DNA from: Betaproteobacteria bacterium
Lineage (GTDB): Bacteria; Pseudomonadota; Gammaproteobacteria; Burkholderiales; Burkholderiaceae
Assembly (NCBI GenBank): GCA_018969885.1
Contig: JAGWXN010000006.1
Coordinates: forward strand, 1 to 32,855
DNA: 32,855 bases
Direction of reading: 5' to 3'
Part shown: positions 22,508 through 30,434 of the stretch, piece after piece
Layout of the letters: every line of letters begins with the position of its first letter
Numbering within the stretch: position 1 is the first letter of the stretch
Notes under the pieces: model-generated
The model's database searches: none
What the model saw: only the letters and a program-made list of their open reading frames with translations
What the model was told of the DNA's origin: nothing
Translations under genes and position numbers: made by a program

Positions 22508-23297
22508 TTCCACCCGATTGCGAGCGTTTCGGGCGCTAGGTATCGGCCCGGCCTGGCGCCCGCGGACGCATTCGCCGACTGACGGGACAACCGTCCTCGA
22601 AACGGTTGAAACTGACACGGTCGCCGGTAGCATGCCGGATGCGTCGGTCGTTGACCCCGCGGCCCGCTGGCAGGAACTGCTCGTGCGCGTGGACGCCTGC
22701 CGTGCCTGTCCGCTTGGCCATTCGCGCCAGCACGCGGTGTTCGGAACAGGCAGTCAGACCGCGCGCTGGATGCTGATCGGGGAGGCGCCGGGCGCTGAAG
22801 AAGACCGCCTCGGCGAGCCGTTTGTCGGTCGGGCCGGCTCGCTGCTCGATGCCATGCTCACAGCGGCGGGTCTCGATCGCAGCCGTGATGTGTATATCGC
22901 CAATGTGCTGAAGTGTCGACCGCCTGGAAACCGTAACCCTGAACCCACCGAGGTGGCGCGCTGTTCTCCGCATCTGCGAGAGCAGGTTGAACTCGTCAAG
23001 CCCACGCTACTGGTTCTGATGGGACGATTTGCCGCGCAGACGCTGCTCGGAACCGATGCCTCGATCGCCAGCCTGCGTGGCCGGGTTCACCAGGCCGACG
23101 TCGGGGGACTGAACATCCCCGCCGTGGTGAGCTATCACCCGGCCTATCTGCTGCGTAACCCTGCCGATAAACGGCTCGCATGGGCCGATTGGTGTCTGGC
23201 GCGAAGCACCCTCAGTGACGCCCTTCGCCAATCAGCGCAACCGAGTCAAACTTCCGCTGGTTCGCCCGATGCAGGCGAATCACCATCGCCATCGTGA
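22500..23297 (+). CDS. Uracil-DNA glycosylase, family 4-like (Fe-S)
   Basis: A 265-residue DNA-repair enzyme that removes uracil from DNA. Four cysteines for a [4Fe-4S] cluster are present: C67, C70, C139 and C155. Motif A is GEAPGAEED (94-102) and motif B is HPAYLLRN (213-220); PFVGRAG and NVLKCRPPGNRNP are also typical. The first 55 residues are low-complexity and have no counterpart in minimal family members. The ATG at 22500 overlaps rimI by 8 bases; a longer in-frame reading back to 22362 lies within rimI and is rejected. The last 28 residues are encoded over the 3' end of lplT on the other strand. Confidence 0.92.
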   Translation: MLDSTRLRAFRALGIGPAWRPRTHSPTDGTTVLETVETDTVAGSMPDASVVDPAARWQELLVRVDACRACPLGHSRQHAVFGTGSQTARWMLIGEAPGAEEDRLGEPFVGRAGSLLDAMLTAAGLDRSRDVYIANVLKCRPPGNRNPEPTEVARCSPHLREQVELVKPTLLVLMGRFAAQTLLGTDASIASLRGRVHQADVGGLNIPAVVSYHPAYLLRNPADKRLAWADWCLARSTLSDALRQSAQPSQTSAGSPDAGESPSPS

Positions 23298-24474
23298 GCG
23301 CCACAAACCCACCGAACAGCACGATGACGGTGTTGACGTGTAGCCCGACCCGAATCAAGCCAGCGTAAAGACCTAACATCAGCAGGATGTTCACGTTTTC
23401 GTTGAAGTTCTGCACGGCAATGGAGTGCCCTGCACTCATCAGAACATGACCCCGGTGCTGAAGCAGCGCATTCATGGGCACCACGAAGAAGCCCGCCAGG
23501 CCTCCAATCAGGATCAGGAGCGGAAATGCTGCCACCTCTGATGAAACCAGCGTCATGAGCGGCACCACCAGGCCCATGGCGACGCCGACTGGCAACACCT
23601 TCACTGAATCGCGCAGGCCAAGCGCCCGGGCTGCCACCACCGCACCCACCGCAATGCCCACCGCCACCACGCCCTGAAGGATGGCCGCACGATTGAGCGG
23701 CATGTCCAGAGCGCTCCTCGCCCAGTCAAGCACGATGAACTGCAGCGTGGCGCCTGCACCCCAGAACAGCGTGGTGACGGCGAGCGAGATCTGCCCCAGC
23801 TTATCCAGCCAGAGAACCCGACAGCAGTGGGCGAACTCCTGCACCAGGTGAATGGGGTTGCGCTTTTGCCGGGGATAGCGGGCGCCGGTGTCGGGAATTC
23901 GCAGGTTGAAGGCGGCCGCAATCAGGTAGACCACTCCGATCACGATGATCGCGCTTTCTGCTGGCGTATCGATGCCGGTGTCAATATGGGGAACGTCGAA
24001 GCCCAGCAGGAAGGCTGAAATTTTTGGGCTGATCAGCGCGCCCCCCAGTACCGTCCCCAGAATGATCGATCCCACCGTCGTGCCCTCGATCCAACCATTG
24101 GCAGCCACCAGCTTTTCGGGTGGCAGCAGTTCAGTGAGGATGCCGTATTTGGCGGGCGAGTAGGCGGCCGCGCCAAAGCCCACCACCGCGTAGGCGAGTA
24201 GTGGATGGATGGTAAAAAACATCAGAGCACAGCCCACCACCTTGATCAGGTTGGTGACAAACATGACCTTTCCCTTGGGCATTGAGTCGGCAAAGGCGCC
24301 GACGAAAGGCGCAAGCACCACGTAGGAGACGGTAAAAAACAGCTTGAGGAGCGGTTTCATCCACTCAGGCGCATGCATTTCGATGAGCAGCGCAATGGCC
24401 GCGATCAGCAGCGCGTTATCGGCGAGCGACGAGAAAAACTGTGCCGCCATGATGGTGTAGAAGCCGCGCTTCAT
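23212..24474 (-). CDS. lplT: Lysophospholipid transporter LplT
   Basis: A 420-residue major-facilitator protein with 12 predicted membrane segments. It matches the LplT pattern: MKRGFYTIMAAQFFSSLADNALL at the start, VLAPFVGAFADSMPKGKVM (residues 53-71) as the MFS loop, and AAAYSPAKYGILTELLPPEKLVAANGW. LplT flips lysophospholipids to the inner leaflet for reacylation by Aas; no aas is in the window. The gene ends in an 86-base tail-to-tail overlap with the glycosylase gene. Upstream an extended -10 (TGCTATAAA) lies about 95 bases before the ATG, leaving a 5' leader of roughly 86 bases with no recognised riboswitch. Confidence 0.92.
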   Translation of the reverse strand: MKRGFYTIMAAQFFSSLADNALLIAAIALLIEMHAPEWMKPLLKLFFTVSYVVLAPFVGAFADSMPKGKVMFVTNLIKVVGCALMFFTIHPLLAYAVVGFGAAAYSPAKYGILTELLPPEKLVAANGWIEGTTVGSIILGTVLGGALISPKISAFLLGFDVPHIDTGIDTPAESAIIVIGVVYLIAAAFNLRIPDTGARYPRQKRNPIHLVQEFAHCCRVLWLDKLGQISLAVTTLFWGAGATLQFIVLDWARSALDMPLNRAAILQGVVAVGIAVGAVVAARALGLRDSVKVLPVGVAMGLVVPLMTLVSSEVAAFPLLILIGGLAGFFVVPMNALLQHRGHVLMSAGHSIAVQNFNENVNILLMLGLYAGLIRVGLHVNTVIVLFGGFVALTMAMVIRLHRANQRKFDSVALIGEGRH

Positions 24475-24566
24475 CGGAGAGTCTCTGAGTCCGGAGGCAA
24501 GCTGATATGCGATCGGGTGCGGGTTTGCGAAAAGATGATCCAGGCCAAACCTGCCGTGAAGGCGCG

Positions 24567-24575
24567 TTTATAGCA
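24567..24575 (-). promoter_or_regulatory. Extended -10 promoter of lplT
   Basis: On the minus strand the bases read TGCTATAAA, an extended -10 that needs no strong -35. Transcription would begin near 24560. Confidence 0.4.
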
Positions 24576-24626
24576 CGCTGATATCCAGGTTTCCGTGAGG
24601 GTAAGCCCGCGACCCGCCGGGCAGGC

Positions 24627-24632
24627 TATAGT
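24627..24632 (+). promoter_or_regulatory. Candidate -10 box of alr
   Basis: TATAGT lies 28 bases before the alr ATG in a GC-rich setting and would give a leader of about 22 bases. No clear -35 is seen. It is divergent from the lplT promoter 55 bases away. Confidence 0.35.
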
Positions 24633-24660
24633 GCGCGGCGAATCCTGTTCGTCCATCGCC

Positions 24661-25743
24661 ATGCCCCGAGCCGCCCGGATCATCATTTCACTGCCAGCCC
24701 TGCGGCATAACCTGCAGCGCGTTCGAGCGTTGGCGCCGACTGCACGCGCCTGGGCGGTCGTGAAGGCCGACGCCTATGGGCATGGGCTCGAGGCGCTGCT
24801 CCCCGCGCTTGCTGCGGCAGACGGCTTGGCCCTGGTTGAATTCGACCGCGCACAATGGTTGCGAAAGTGCGGCTGGACAAAGCCCATCCTGATGCTTGAG
24901 GGGGCGTTCGATCCGGCCGACGTCGAACTTGCAGCCCGCCTCGACTTGTCGCTGACCGTGCATGAACCCCGACAGATTGACTGGCTGTCGGGCCTCGCGT
25001 CGAGCAGCCGGCTCGGTATCCATCTGAAGCTCAATAGCGGGATGAATCGGCTGGGTTTCGCAGTGTCTGACTATCGCGCTGCATGGCAGCGCTTGCGAAC
25101 ACTGCCATCGGTGGCAGGGATCACCTTGATGACCCATTTCGCCAATGCCGACCTTGCCGGTGGGGCGACGCAGGCGCTTGCGATGTTCGATCGCGTGACG
25201 CAGGGGTTGGAGGGGGAGCGCTCGCTCGCCAACTCGGCAGCAGTCATTGACTGGCCGGTTGCGCATCGCGACTGGGTGCGCCCCGGGATCATGTTGTACG
25301 GCGCTTCGCCGTTTGGATCCCGGAGCGCCGCAAGCCTCGATCTGCTGCCCGTCATGCAATTTGAGAGCCGACTGATCGGGCGGCAGCGGCTTGCGGCAGG
25401 CGATGCGGTGGGCTATGGCTCGGCGTTTATCGCAGACCGGCCAATGTCGATCGGCATCGTGGCTTGCGGCTATGCCGATGGCTACCCGCGCCATGCCCCC
25501 ACGGGCTCGCCGATTGCCGTTTGCGGCGTTCGCACACGCACCGTGGGCCGAGTGTCCATGGACATGCTTGCAGTCGATCTTGAGCCGGTACCGCAGGCCG
25601 TTGTAGGCAGCCCGGTCGAGCTCTGGGGCGAGCAGGTGCCGGTTGACGAGGTGGCGGCGAGCGCAGGCACGATCGGCTACGAGCTCACCTGCGCAATTGC
25701 GCCAAGGGTTCTCCGTCAGGTGATTGATGATGGCGCGCGCTAA
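24661..25743 (+). CDS. alr: Alanine racemase
   Basis: A 360-residue PLP-dependent enzyme that interconverts L- and D-alanine for peptidoglycan. The PLP lysine is K35 in VVKADAYGHG, MNRLGF carries R130, and the catalytic tyrosine is Y252 in GYGSAF. GYADGYPRH (270-278), VGRVSMDM and the C-terminal beta domain WGEQVPVDEVA with TIGYELTCAIAPRV are all present. The ATG at 24661 fits the family N-terminus (short MPRAARIIISL); an in-frame GTG 66 bases upstream adds unsupported residues and precedes the likely promoter. Its stop lies 13 bases inside the radA reading frame, so the two genes are coupled. Confidence 0.95.
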   Translation: MPRAARIIISLPALRHNLQRVRALAPTARAWAVVKADAYGHGLEALLPALAAADGLALVEFDRAQWLRKCGWTKPILMLEGAFDPADVELAARLDLSLTVHEPRQIDWLSGLASSSRLGIHLKLNSGMNRLGFAVSDYRAAWQRLRTLPSVAGITLMTHFANADLAGGATQALAMFDRVTQGLEGERSLANSAAVIDWPVAHRDWVRPGIMLYGASPFGSRSAASLDLLPVMQFESRLIGRQRLAAGDAVGYGSAFIADRPMSIGIVACGYADGYPRHAPTGSPIAVCGVRTRTVGRVSMDMLAVDLEPVPQAVVGSPVELWGEQVPVDEVAASAGTIGYELTCAIAPRVLRQVIDDGAR

Positions 25744-27085
25744 ATCGCATTACCTCTGCACCGAGTGCGGGGGAAGTACCCCAAAGTGGGCGGGCCAGTG
25801 CCCGCAGTGCGAGCGCTGGAATACGCTGGTGGAAACCGTGGGCGAGCCCGCCGCAGCAGGACGTCACCGCGGGCTGGTGGAGGCGCAGGCGGTTCAGCGG
25901 CTCGATTCGGTTCCGCTGGAAACCGTTCGTCGGCTGCCCACCGGCAGCGATGAATTCGATCGGGTGCTGGGGGGCGGCCTGGTGACAGGCTCTGTGGTGC
26001 TGATTGGCGGCGACCCCGGGATCGGCAAGTCAACGCTCCTGCTTCAGACCCTTGCGCATGTTTGTGCGGAATCAAGTGCGCTCTATGTGAGCGGCGAGGA
26101 GTCTGTCGGGCAAATTGCGCTGCGTGCCCGTCGGCTAGGGTTGGGCGAGCTGGCGCTGCCGGTGCTGGCTGAGATCGAGCTTGAGCGCATTTGTAATGAG
26201 ATTGAGCGCAGCCGCCCGACCGTGGTGGTGATTGATTCGATTCAGACCATGGTCTCGACCCAGTTGCAGTCGGCCCCGGGGTCGGTGGCCCAGGTGCGCG
26301 AGTGCGCCGCGCAACTGACCCGCGTTGCGAAGCAGCTTGGTATTGCGTTGGTCATGATTGGCCACGTGACCAAGGAAGGCACGCTCGCCGGTCCGCGTGT
26401 TCTCGAGCACATCGTCGACACGGTGCTCTACTTCGAAGGCGAGCAGCACTCCACCTATCGGATGGTGCGCGCCTTCAAGAACCGGTTCGGGGCGGTCAAT
26501 GAGCTGGGCGTCTTTGCGATGACCGATCGCGGTCTGCGCGCGGTCTCCAATCCCTCCGCTATTTTTCTTTCGCAGCGCGGCAGGCGGGTGGCGGGGTCGT
26601 GTGTGCTGGTGTCGCTTGAGGGGAGCCGGCCGCTGCTGGTCGAGGTGCAGGCGCTGGTTGATACGGCGCACGTGCCCAATCCGCGGCGACTGTCGGTGGG
26701 TCTGGAAGGCAATCGCCTGGCGATGCTGCTCGCGGTCCTGCATCGCCACGCTGGCATCGCCTGCTATGACCAGGACGTATTCGTCAATGTGGTGGGCGGG
26801 GTTCGAATCTCAGAGCCGGCCGCTGACCTGGCCGTGCTGCTCGCTATTGTTTCGTCGTTACGCGACCGGGCCCTGCCCGAGCATCTCGCGGTGTTCGGTG
26901 AGGTCGGTCTGGCGGGCGAAATTCGTCCGGCGCCGCGCGGCCAGGAGCGGCTTCGCGAAGCCGGTAAGCTCGGCTTTCCACGGATGCTCATTCCTCAGGC
27001 TAATGCGCCCAAACGGCCTCTTGAGGGGCTGGAACCGATCGCGGTGGAGTCGATCGATCAGGCGCTGTCAGTCGCCTGGTCCTGA
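25730..27085 (+). CDS. radA: DNA repair protein RadA
   Basis: A 451-residue RecA-like ATPase that promotes branch migration in recombinational repair. It starts with a C4 zinc finger (C10, C13, C24, C27), then Walker A GGDPGIGKS (93-101), an ALYVSGEES segment, VVVIDSIQT Walker B (165-173) and the RadA-specific KNRFG (250-254). It ends with a Lon-protease-like domain (about 270-451) that has PAADLAVLLA and FGEVGLAGEIRP. ATGs at 25727 and 25730 and a TTG at 25724 compete. AGGTGA at 25718-25723 suits 25730 best, and this start also matches the usual MA-K/R beginning. It overlaps alr by 14 bases. Confidence 0.95.
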   Translation: MARAKSHYLCTECGGSTPKWAGQCPQCERWNTLVETVGEPAAAGRHRGLVEAQAVQRLDSVPLETVRRLPTGSDEFDRVLGGGLVTGSVVLIGGDPGIGKSTLLLQTLAHVCAESSALYVSGEESVGQIALRARRLGLGELALPVLAEIELERICNEIERSRPTVVVIDSIQTMVSTQLQSAPGSVAQVRECAAQLTRVAKQLGIALVMIGHVTKEGTLAGPRVLEHIVDTVLYFEGEQHSTYRMVRAFKNRFGAVNELGVFAMTDRGLRAVSNPSAIFLSQRGRRVAGSCVLVSLEGSRPLLVEVQALVDTAHVPNPRRLSVGLEGNRLAMLLAVLHRHAGIACYDQDVFVNVVGGVRISEPAADLAVLLAIVSSLRDRALPEHLAVFGEVGLAGEIRPAPRGQERLREAGKLGFPRMLIPQANAPKRPLEGLEPIAVESIDQALSVAWS

Positions 27086-27105
27086 CTTGGTATCTGGGGA
27101 GCCGT

Positions 27106-28506
27106 CTACGCGGCAAGCAAGGCTGGCACCCGGTCTGGCGCCCCCAGCCGGGCAGCGAGTGCGCCCGCTCGCAGTCCGCTTCGCACGGCCGACTCGATCG
27201 TTGCTGGGTAGTCGTGCTCGGTGTAATCGCCCGCGAGCCAGAGCCCCGGCAGGTTGCCGCCGATCGGCTGATTGATAACAGGCCGTCCGGGAACACAGGC
27301 GAACGTCGCGCGGCGTTCGAAAATGGTGAAGGCATACGCGGGGGCGGGCAGTTGCAGGGCCTCTGTGGTTGAAGCGCTCACCGTCTGGGTTAGCGCCGCT
27401 AGCGATCCCTCGGCCGTTGTGGCGTTACTCACCACGACCGATGCGATGCGATGGCCACGCTGAACGCCCCGGTCGAAGAGCCAGTCGCCCCGCGGCGCGG
27501 CGCTTGCCTGCGGCTTGCCTGCCCTCAGCATTATCCAGCTGGGGAGGGTACCGATGCCGTTCTCAGGCCATGCAAGGTAAGTGGTCGCAATCGGGATCGA
27601 GCGAAATGACGACAGGTCGTGGCATAGCGCATGGATCTCCGAAACGTTACTGGAGCCTGCAGCCGACGCCATCAGCCGTGCGCTGTTGGCGAGCGGAACG
27701 GCCAGCACCACCGCCCGGGCCCTCAGTACGCCGTCGGCAAGCGCGATGTGCCATTCGGATCCCTGGCGCTCTACCAAGCGGGCGGGCGTTCTGAGCAGGA
27801 TCCGGGCACCGTGCTCGGTGAGCCAGGCGGTGGCGGGTTCAGGCAGGCAGTCGCCCAGCGTCCCTGCAGGCAGGATGAAGTCGCTTGCTGCGCGAGCTGC
27901 GCCCAGCGTGTCGCGCAACACAGCCGAAAAGGTGCGTGCGCAGGCGACGTCTGTCGGCGTGTTGAGCGCGGACACACACAACGGGCGCCATAGCCGGTCG
28001 ATCAGCCAGGACGGCTGTCCGGTTCGCTCGAGAAGCTGTGCAACCGTCTCACCTTCGGGTACCCGCCAGGCGTGGCGCCAGAGATTCAGCATCAGGCGTA
28101 CTGCCGCGATGCGTCCGGAAAGTCCCAGGCCTCGGGCGCGCGCAAACGCCACCGCCAGATGCAGGGGCGCGGGCAGCTTCGCCGCCTGAAAATCAAAGCC
28201 ATCGGGATCGCGTAAGGCAAGCGGTTCGCGGCGCAGTCGCAGGCCACCGTCGGGAGCGACTCGATTGATCAGTGCAAGGGTCTCGCGGTAGGCGCCCATC
28301 ATCAGGTGTTGACCGTTATCAAGCCGCACCGGGCCAAAGCCCATGTCGATCTCGACAGTGCGTGCGCGCCCCCCCAGCTGCGGCGCAGCCTCGATCAGGC
28401 TCACGCTGCAACCCGCCGCGCAGGCTTCGATCGCGGCAGCGATGCCGGCCCAGCCTCCGCCGATCACACAGACATCCACCACCGCGGTTTGCGGGTCGTG
28501 AGCCAT
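27106..28506 (-). CDS. hpnE: Hydroxysqualene dehydroxylase HpnE
   Basis: A 466-residue FAD-dependent amine-oxidase/desaturase-fold enzyme, the third step from presqualene diphosphate to squalene. The dinucleotide-binding motif VIGGGWAGIAAA (14-25) is followed by LIEAAPQLGGRART, and the C-terminal FAD contact LWLAGDYTEHDYPATIESAVRSG is present. The length and the position after hpnC and hpnD match the HpnCDE route found in many proteobacteria. It starts 8 bases after the hpnD stop. The gene ends 20 bases from the convergent radA stop. A squalene-hopene cyclase gene is not in the window. Confidence 0.93.
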   Translation of the reverse strand: MAHDPQTAVVDVCVIGGGWAGIAAAIEACAAGCSVSLIEAAPQLGGRARTVEIDMGFGPVRLDNGQHLMMGAYRETLALINRVAPDGGLRLRREPLALRDPDGFDFQAAKLPAPLHLAVAFARARGLGLSGRIAAVRLMLNLWRHAWRVPEGETVAQLLERTGQPSWLIDRLWRPLCVSALNTPTDVACARTFSAVLRDTLGAARAASDFILPAGTLGDCLPEPATAWLTEHGARILLRTPARLVERQGSEWHIALADGVLRARAVVLAVPLANSARLMASAAGSSNVSEIHALCHDLSSFRSIPIATTYLAWPENGIGTLPSWIMLRAGKPQASAAPRGDWLFDRGVQRGHRIASVVVSNATTAEGSLAALTQTVSASTTEALQLPAPAYAFTIFERRATFACVPGRPVINQPIGGNLPGLWLAGDYTEHDYPATIESAVRSGLRAGALAARLGAPDRVPALLAA

Positions 28507-28514
28507 GGCCGCAG

Positions 28515-29363
28515 TCAGAGGCCGCGCACCTGTCCGCTACGCCAGGTGCGCCACGCGAGCCAGAGTTTGCGAACCGGTGGAAGCGACGTACGGTGGGTGA
28601 GAACCCGCAGGCCATCGCGTTCGATTTCCGCAAGCAGGGTGGCGTAAATGGATGCCATCACCAGACCCGGTCGTTGGCTCCGCCGGTCTGCTTCCGGTAA
28701 AAGCGCGAGTGCCTCGCGATAGGTTTCGACTGCGCGCGCATGCTGAAAACGCATGAGCTCGGTGAAATTGTCTGAGGGACGAACGGCCAGCAGATCGGGA
28801 ACCGTCACGCCGAAGCGTTGCAATTCAGCCAGGGGCAGATAGATCCGTCCCATCTTTGCGTCTTCGCGAACGTCGCGGATGATGTTGGTCAGTTGGAACG
28901 CGAGACCGAGTTTGGCCGCGTAGCGCAGCGTGTCGGGATGCGTCACGCCAAAGATCGAAGCCGCGAGAATTCCCACCACACCCGCGACCCGATGACAGTA
29001 AAGTCCGAGCGACTCGAAGTCGAGGTATCGGTTCTGCTCCAGATCCATCTGCATACCGTCGATGATGTCGCGAAGCCGCGCGCAGCTGATTGAATAAGGC
29101 AGCAGGTGCGGTGCGAGCGCAAGCGTGACCGGGTGCTGAGGGGCGCCCGCCTCGAGTCGGTTCACTTCATCTCGCCACCAGGCCAGCTTCGCGCGAGCCA
29201 CCGACACCTCACGGATTTCATCCACCACATCATCGACTTCGCGACAAAATGCGTAGAGCGCGGTGATCGCGCGACGCCGCTCGGGGGGCAGGAACATGAA
29301 GCTGTAGTAGAAGCTCGACCCGCTGCGTGAGGCGCGTTCCTGGCAATAGGCGTCAGGAGTCAT
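28515..29363 (-). CDS. hpnD: Presqualene diphosphate synthase HpnD
   Basis: A 282-residue all-helical trans-isoprenyl-diphosphate condensing enzyme that joins two farnesyl diphosphates to presqualene diphosphate. Both aspartate-rich metal motifs are visible: DDVVD (44-48) and DVRED (164-168), the latter in QLTNIIRDVREDAKMGRIYLP. The FYYSFMFLPPERRRAI beginning is typical of HpnD. Its ATG overlaps the hpnC stop as ATGA at 29360-29363. It lies between hpnC and hpnE in a single minus-strand operon that makes squalene, the hopanoid and sterol precursor. Confidence 0.94.
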   Translation of the reverse strand: MTPDAYCQERASRSGSSFYYSFMFLPPERRRAITALYAFCREVDDVVDEIREVSVARAKLAWWRDEVNRLEAGAPQHPVTLALAPHLLPYSISCARLRDIIDGMQMDLEQNRYLDFESLGLYCHRVAGVVGILAASIFGVTHPDTLRYAAKLGLAFQLTNIIRDVREDAKMGRIYLPLAELQRFGVTVPDLLAVRPSDNFTELMRFQHARAVETYREALALLPEADRRSQRPGLVMASIYATLLAEIERDGLRVLTHRTSLPPVRKLWLAWRTWRSGQVRGL

Positions 29364-30223
29364 GCTGCGGGCGGTCCCGACGGACGAATGCGGGGGGGCA
29401 CGACAGCGAGCCCCAACAGGGCGGGCGCATCACGCCAACCGAGTGTCGGGCGGTGTCGAAACACATCATGCTGAGCGCGTGCGATCCGGTCGATGATGCG
29501 CTGGCCGCCTGCGATGATCGCGCGCAGTTCGAGCGCCAGCCGCCAGGGCACGCGACGAATCAGTGGCACGCCGGCCGCGAGCATCTGCCGAGCGAACTCG
29601 AGCTCGCCCCTGATCGTGCGCTGCAGGGCAGGCGGTAGAGGCGCGCCGGCTGCGGCCTGTTCGATGTCATGGTCGCCGCTACCTGTCATGTACAGCGCAT
29701 CCTGAGGCAGATAGACCCGCCCCTTGTGCCAGTCGACCGATACGTCCTGCAGAAAATTGATGAGCTGAAGCGCGGAGCAGATGTGATCGGAAAGCTGCAC
29801 ACACTCGCTGCTGTCGGCGTTGAAAAGCCGCAGGACCAGACGCCCCACCGGGTTGGCCGACCGACGGCAGTAGTCGAGGAGTTGCTCGCGATCGCGATAG
29901 CGGTGGACGCGAACGTCCTGTGCGAAGGCATCGAGCAGTGCGCGTAACTGGTCTATCGGGAGCGCGTGCGCTTCAATCAGCGGATACAAACGCAGGACGA
30001 CGGCTGGAGCCTGCGGCGAGGGTTCGCAAAGCGCGCGATCAAGCTGAGCGAGCGCGGCTATCCGTTCGCTGTCTGTGAGCGTTCCTTCGTCTGCGAGATC
30101 GTCGGCAAACCGGGCGAACCGATAGAGGGCGATGACCGCTGGACGAAGCGGCGCAGGCATCAAGATCGACGCCACCGGGAAGTTCTCGTAGTGGTCGACC
30201 GACGACCAGGCTGGGGAGTGCAT
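29360..30223 (-). CDS. hpnC: Hydroxysqualene synthase HpnC
   Basis: A 287-residue paralogue of HpnD that converts presqualene diphosphate to hydroxysqualene. It retains DDLAD (41-45) and DVSVD (160-164, in INFLQDVSVDWHKGRVYLP) and has the HpnC-type start SVDHYENFPVAS. The ATG at 30223 is preferred; a TTG 21 bases further upstream has no support. No Shine-Dalgarno is visible, but TACAAT (complement of 30232-30237) lies 8 bases before the ATG, which would give almost no leader. It is the first gene of hpnC-hpnD-hpnE and divergent from the tRNA-Leu gene. Confidence 0.93.
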   Translation of the reverse strand: MHSPAWSSVDHYENFPVASILMPAPLRPAVIALYRFARFADDLADEGTLTDSERIAALAQLDRALCEPSPQAPAVVLRLYPLIEAHALPIDQLRALLDAFAQDVRVHRYRDREQLLDYCRRSANPVGRLVLRLFNADSSECVQLSDHICSALQLINFLQDVSVDWHKGRVYLPQDALYMTGSGDHDIEQAAAGAPLPPALQRTIRGELEFARQMLAAGVPLIRRVPWRLALELRAIIAGGQRIIDRIARAQHDVFRHRPTLGWRDAPALLGLAVVPPRIRPSGPPAA

Positions 30224-30231
30224 GGCGGTCG

Positions 30232-30237
30232 ATTGTA
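30232..30237 (-). promoter_or_regulatory. Candidate -10 box of hpnCDE
   Basis: TACAAT on the minus strand is 8 bases from the hpnC ATG and would place +1 about 2 bases before the start codon. The -35 region is weak. Confidence 0.35.
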
Positions 30238-30269
30238 GAGGCAATGGAAGGGGGTTGCGGTTGATCAGA

Positions 30270-30275
30270 TAGAAT
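30270..30275 (+). promoter_or_regulatory. Candidate -10 box of tRNA-Leu
   Basis: TAGAAT lies 14 bases before the mature tRNA 5' end, inside an AT-richer stretch (30261-30276). No convincing -35 at normal spacing was found. Confidence 0.35.
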
Positions 30276-30289
30276 CACGGGCTTTTGAC

Positions 30290-30374
30290 GCGGCCGTGGC
30301 GGAATTGGTAGACGCACCAGGTTTAGGTCCTGGCGCTGCGAGGCGTGAAGGTTCGAGTCCTTTCGGCCGCACCA
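30290..30374 (+). tRNA. tRNA-Leu (anticodon UAG)
   Basis: An 85-base class II tRNA. The acceptor stem pairs GCGGCCG (30290-30296) with CGGCCGC (30364-30370), followed by discriminator A and an encoded CCA (30372-30374). The D arm contains TTGGTAGA. The anticodon stem CCAGG/CCTGG (30317-30321 and 30329-30333) encloses TTTAGGT with anticodon TAG at 30324-30326. A long variable arm and the T loop GGTTCGAGTCC follow, as expected for leucine. It reads CUA and probably other CUN codons. It lies between hpnC (divergent) and tig, a common position in Burkholderiales. Confidence 0.97.
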
Positions 30375-30392
30375 GTCTCGTGACTCGCTGCT

Positions 30393-30420
30393 TTGATTCG
30401 CAGCCAGCGGGCTGTTTATT
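30393..30420 (+). promoter_or_regulatory. Candidate promoter of tig
   Basis: TTGATT (30393-30398), a 16-base spacer and TTTATT (30415-30420) form a sigma70-like pair with transcription expected near 30427, 8 bases before the tig ATG. The spacer contains the terminator-like hairpin stem. Confidence 0.3.
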
Positions 30421-30421
30421 T
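30401..30421 (+). terminator. Compact hairpin with U-rich tail after tRNA-Leu
   Basis: CAGCC (30401-30405), loop AGCG and GGCTG (30410-30414) are followed by TTTATTT (30415-30421). The stem is short, but stem plus U-rich tail is the intrinsic-terminator pattern. It overlaps the candidate tig promoter, so the same bases may serve both. Confidence 0.35.
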
Positions 30422-30434
30422 CCGGAAACTTTTC

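Noticed and set aside
24475..24560. Riboswitch in the predicted 86-base lplT leader.
   Set aside because: No conserved core of a known riboswitch class and no terminator-like stem were found.
24688..25494. A 268-codon open frame on the minus strand opposite alr.
   Set aside because: It lies wholly within alr, has no motif, and its composition is that of a GC-rich shadow frame.
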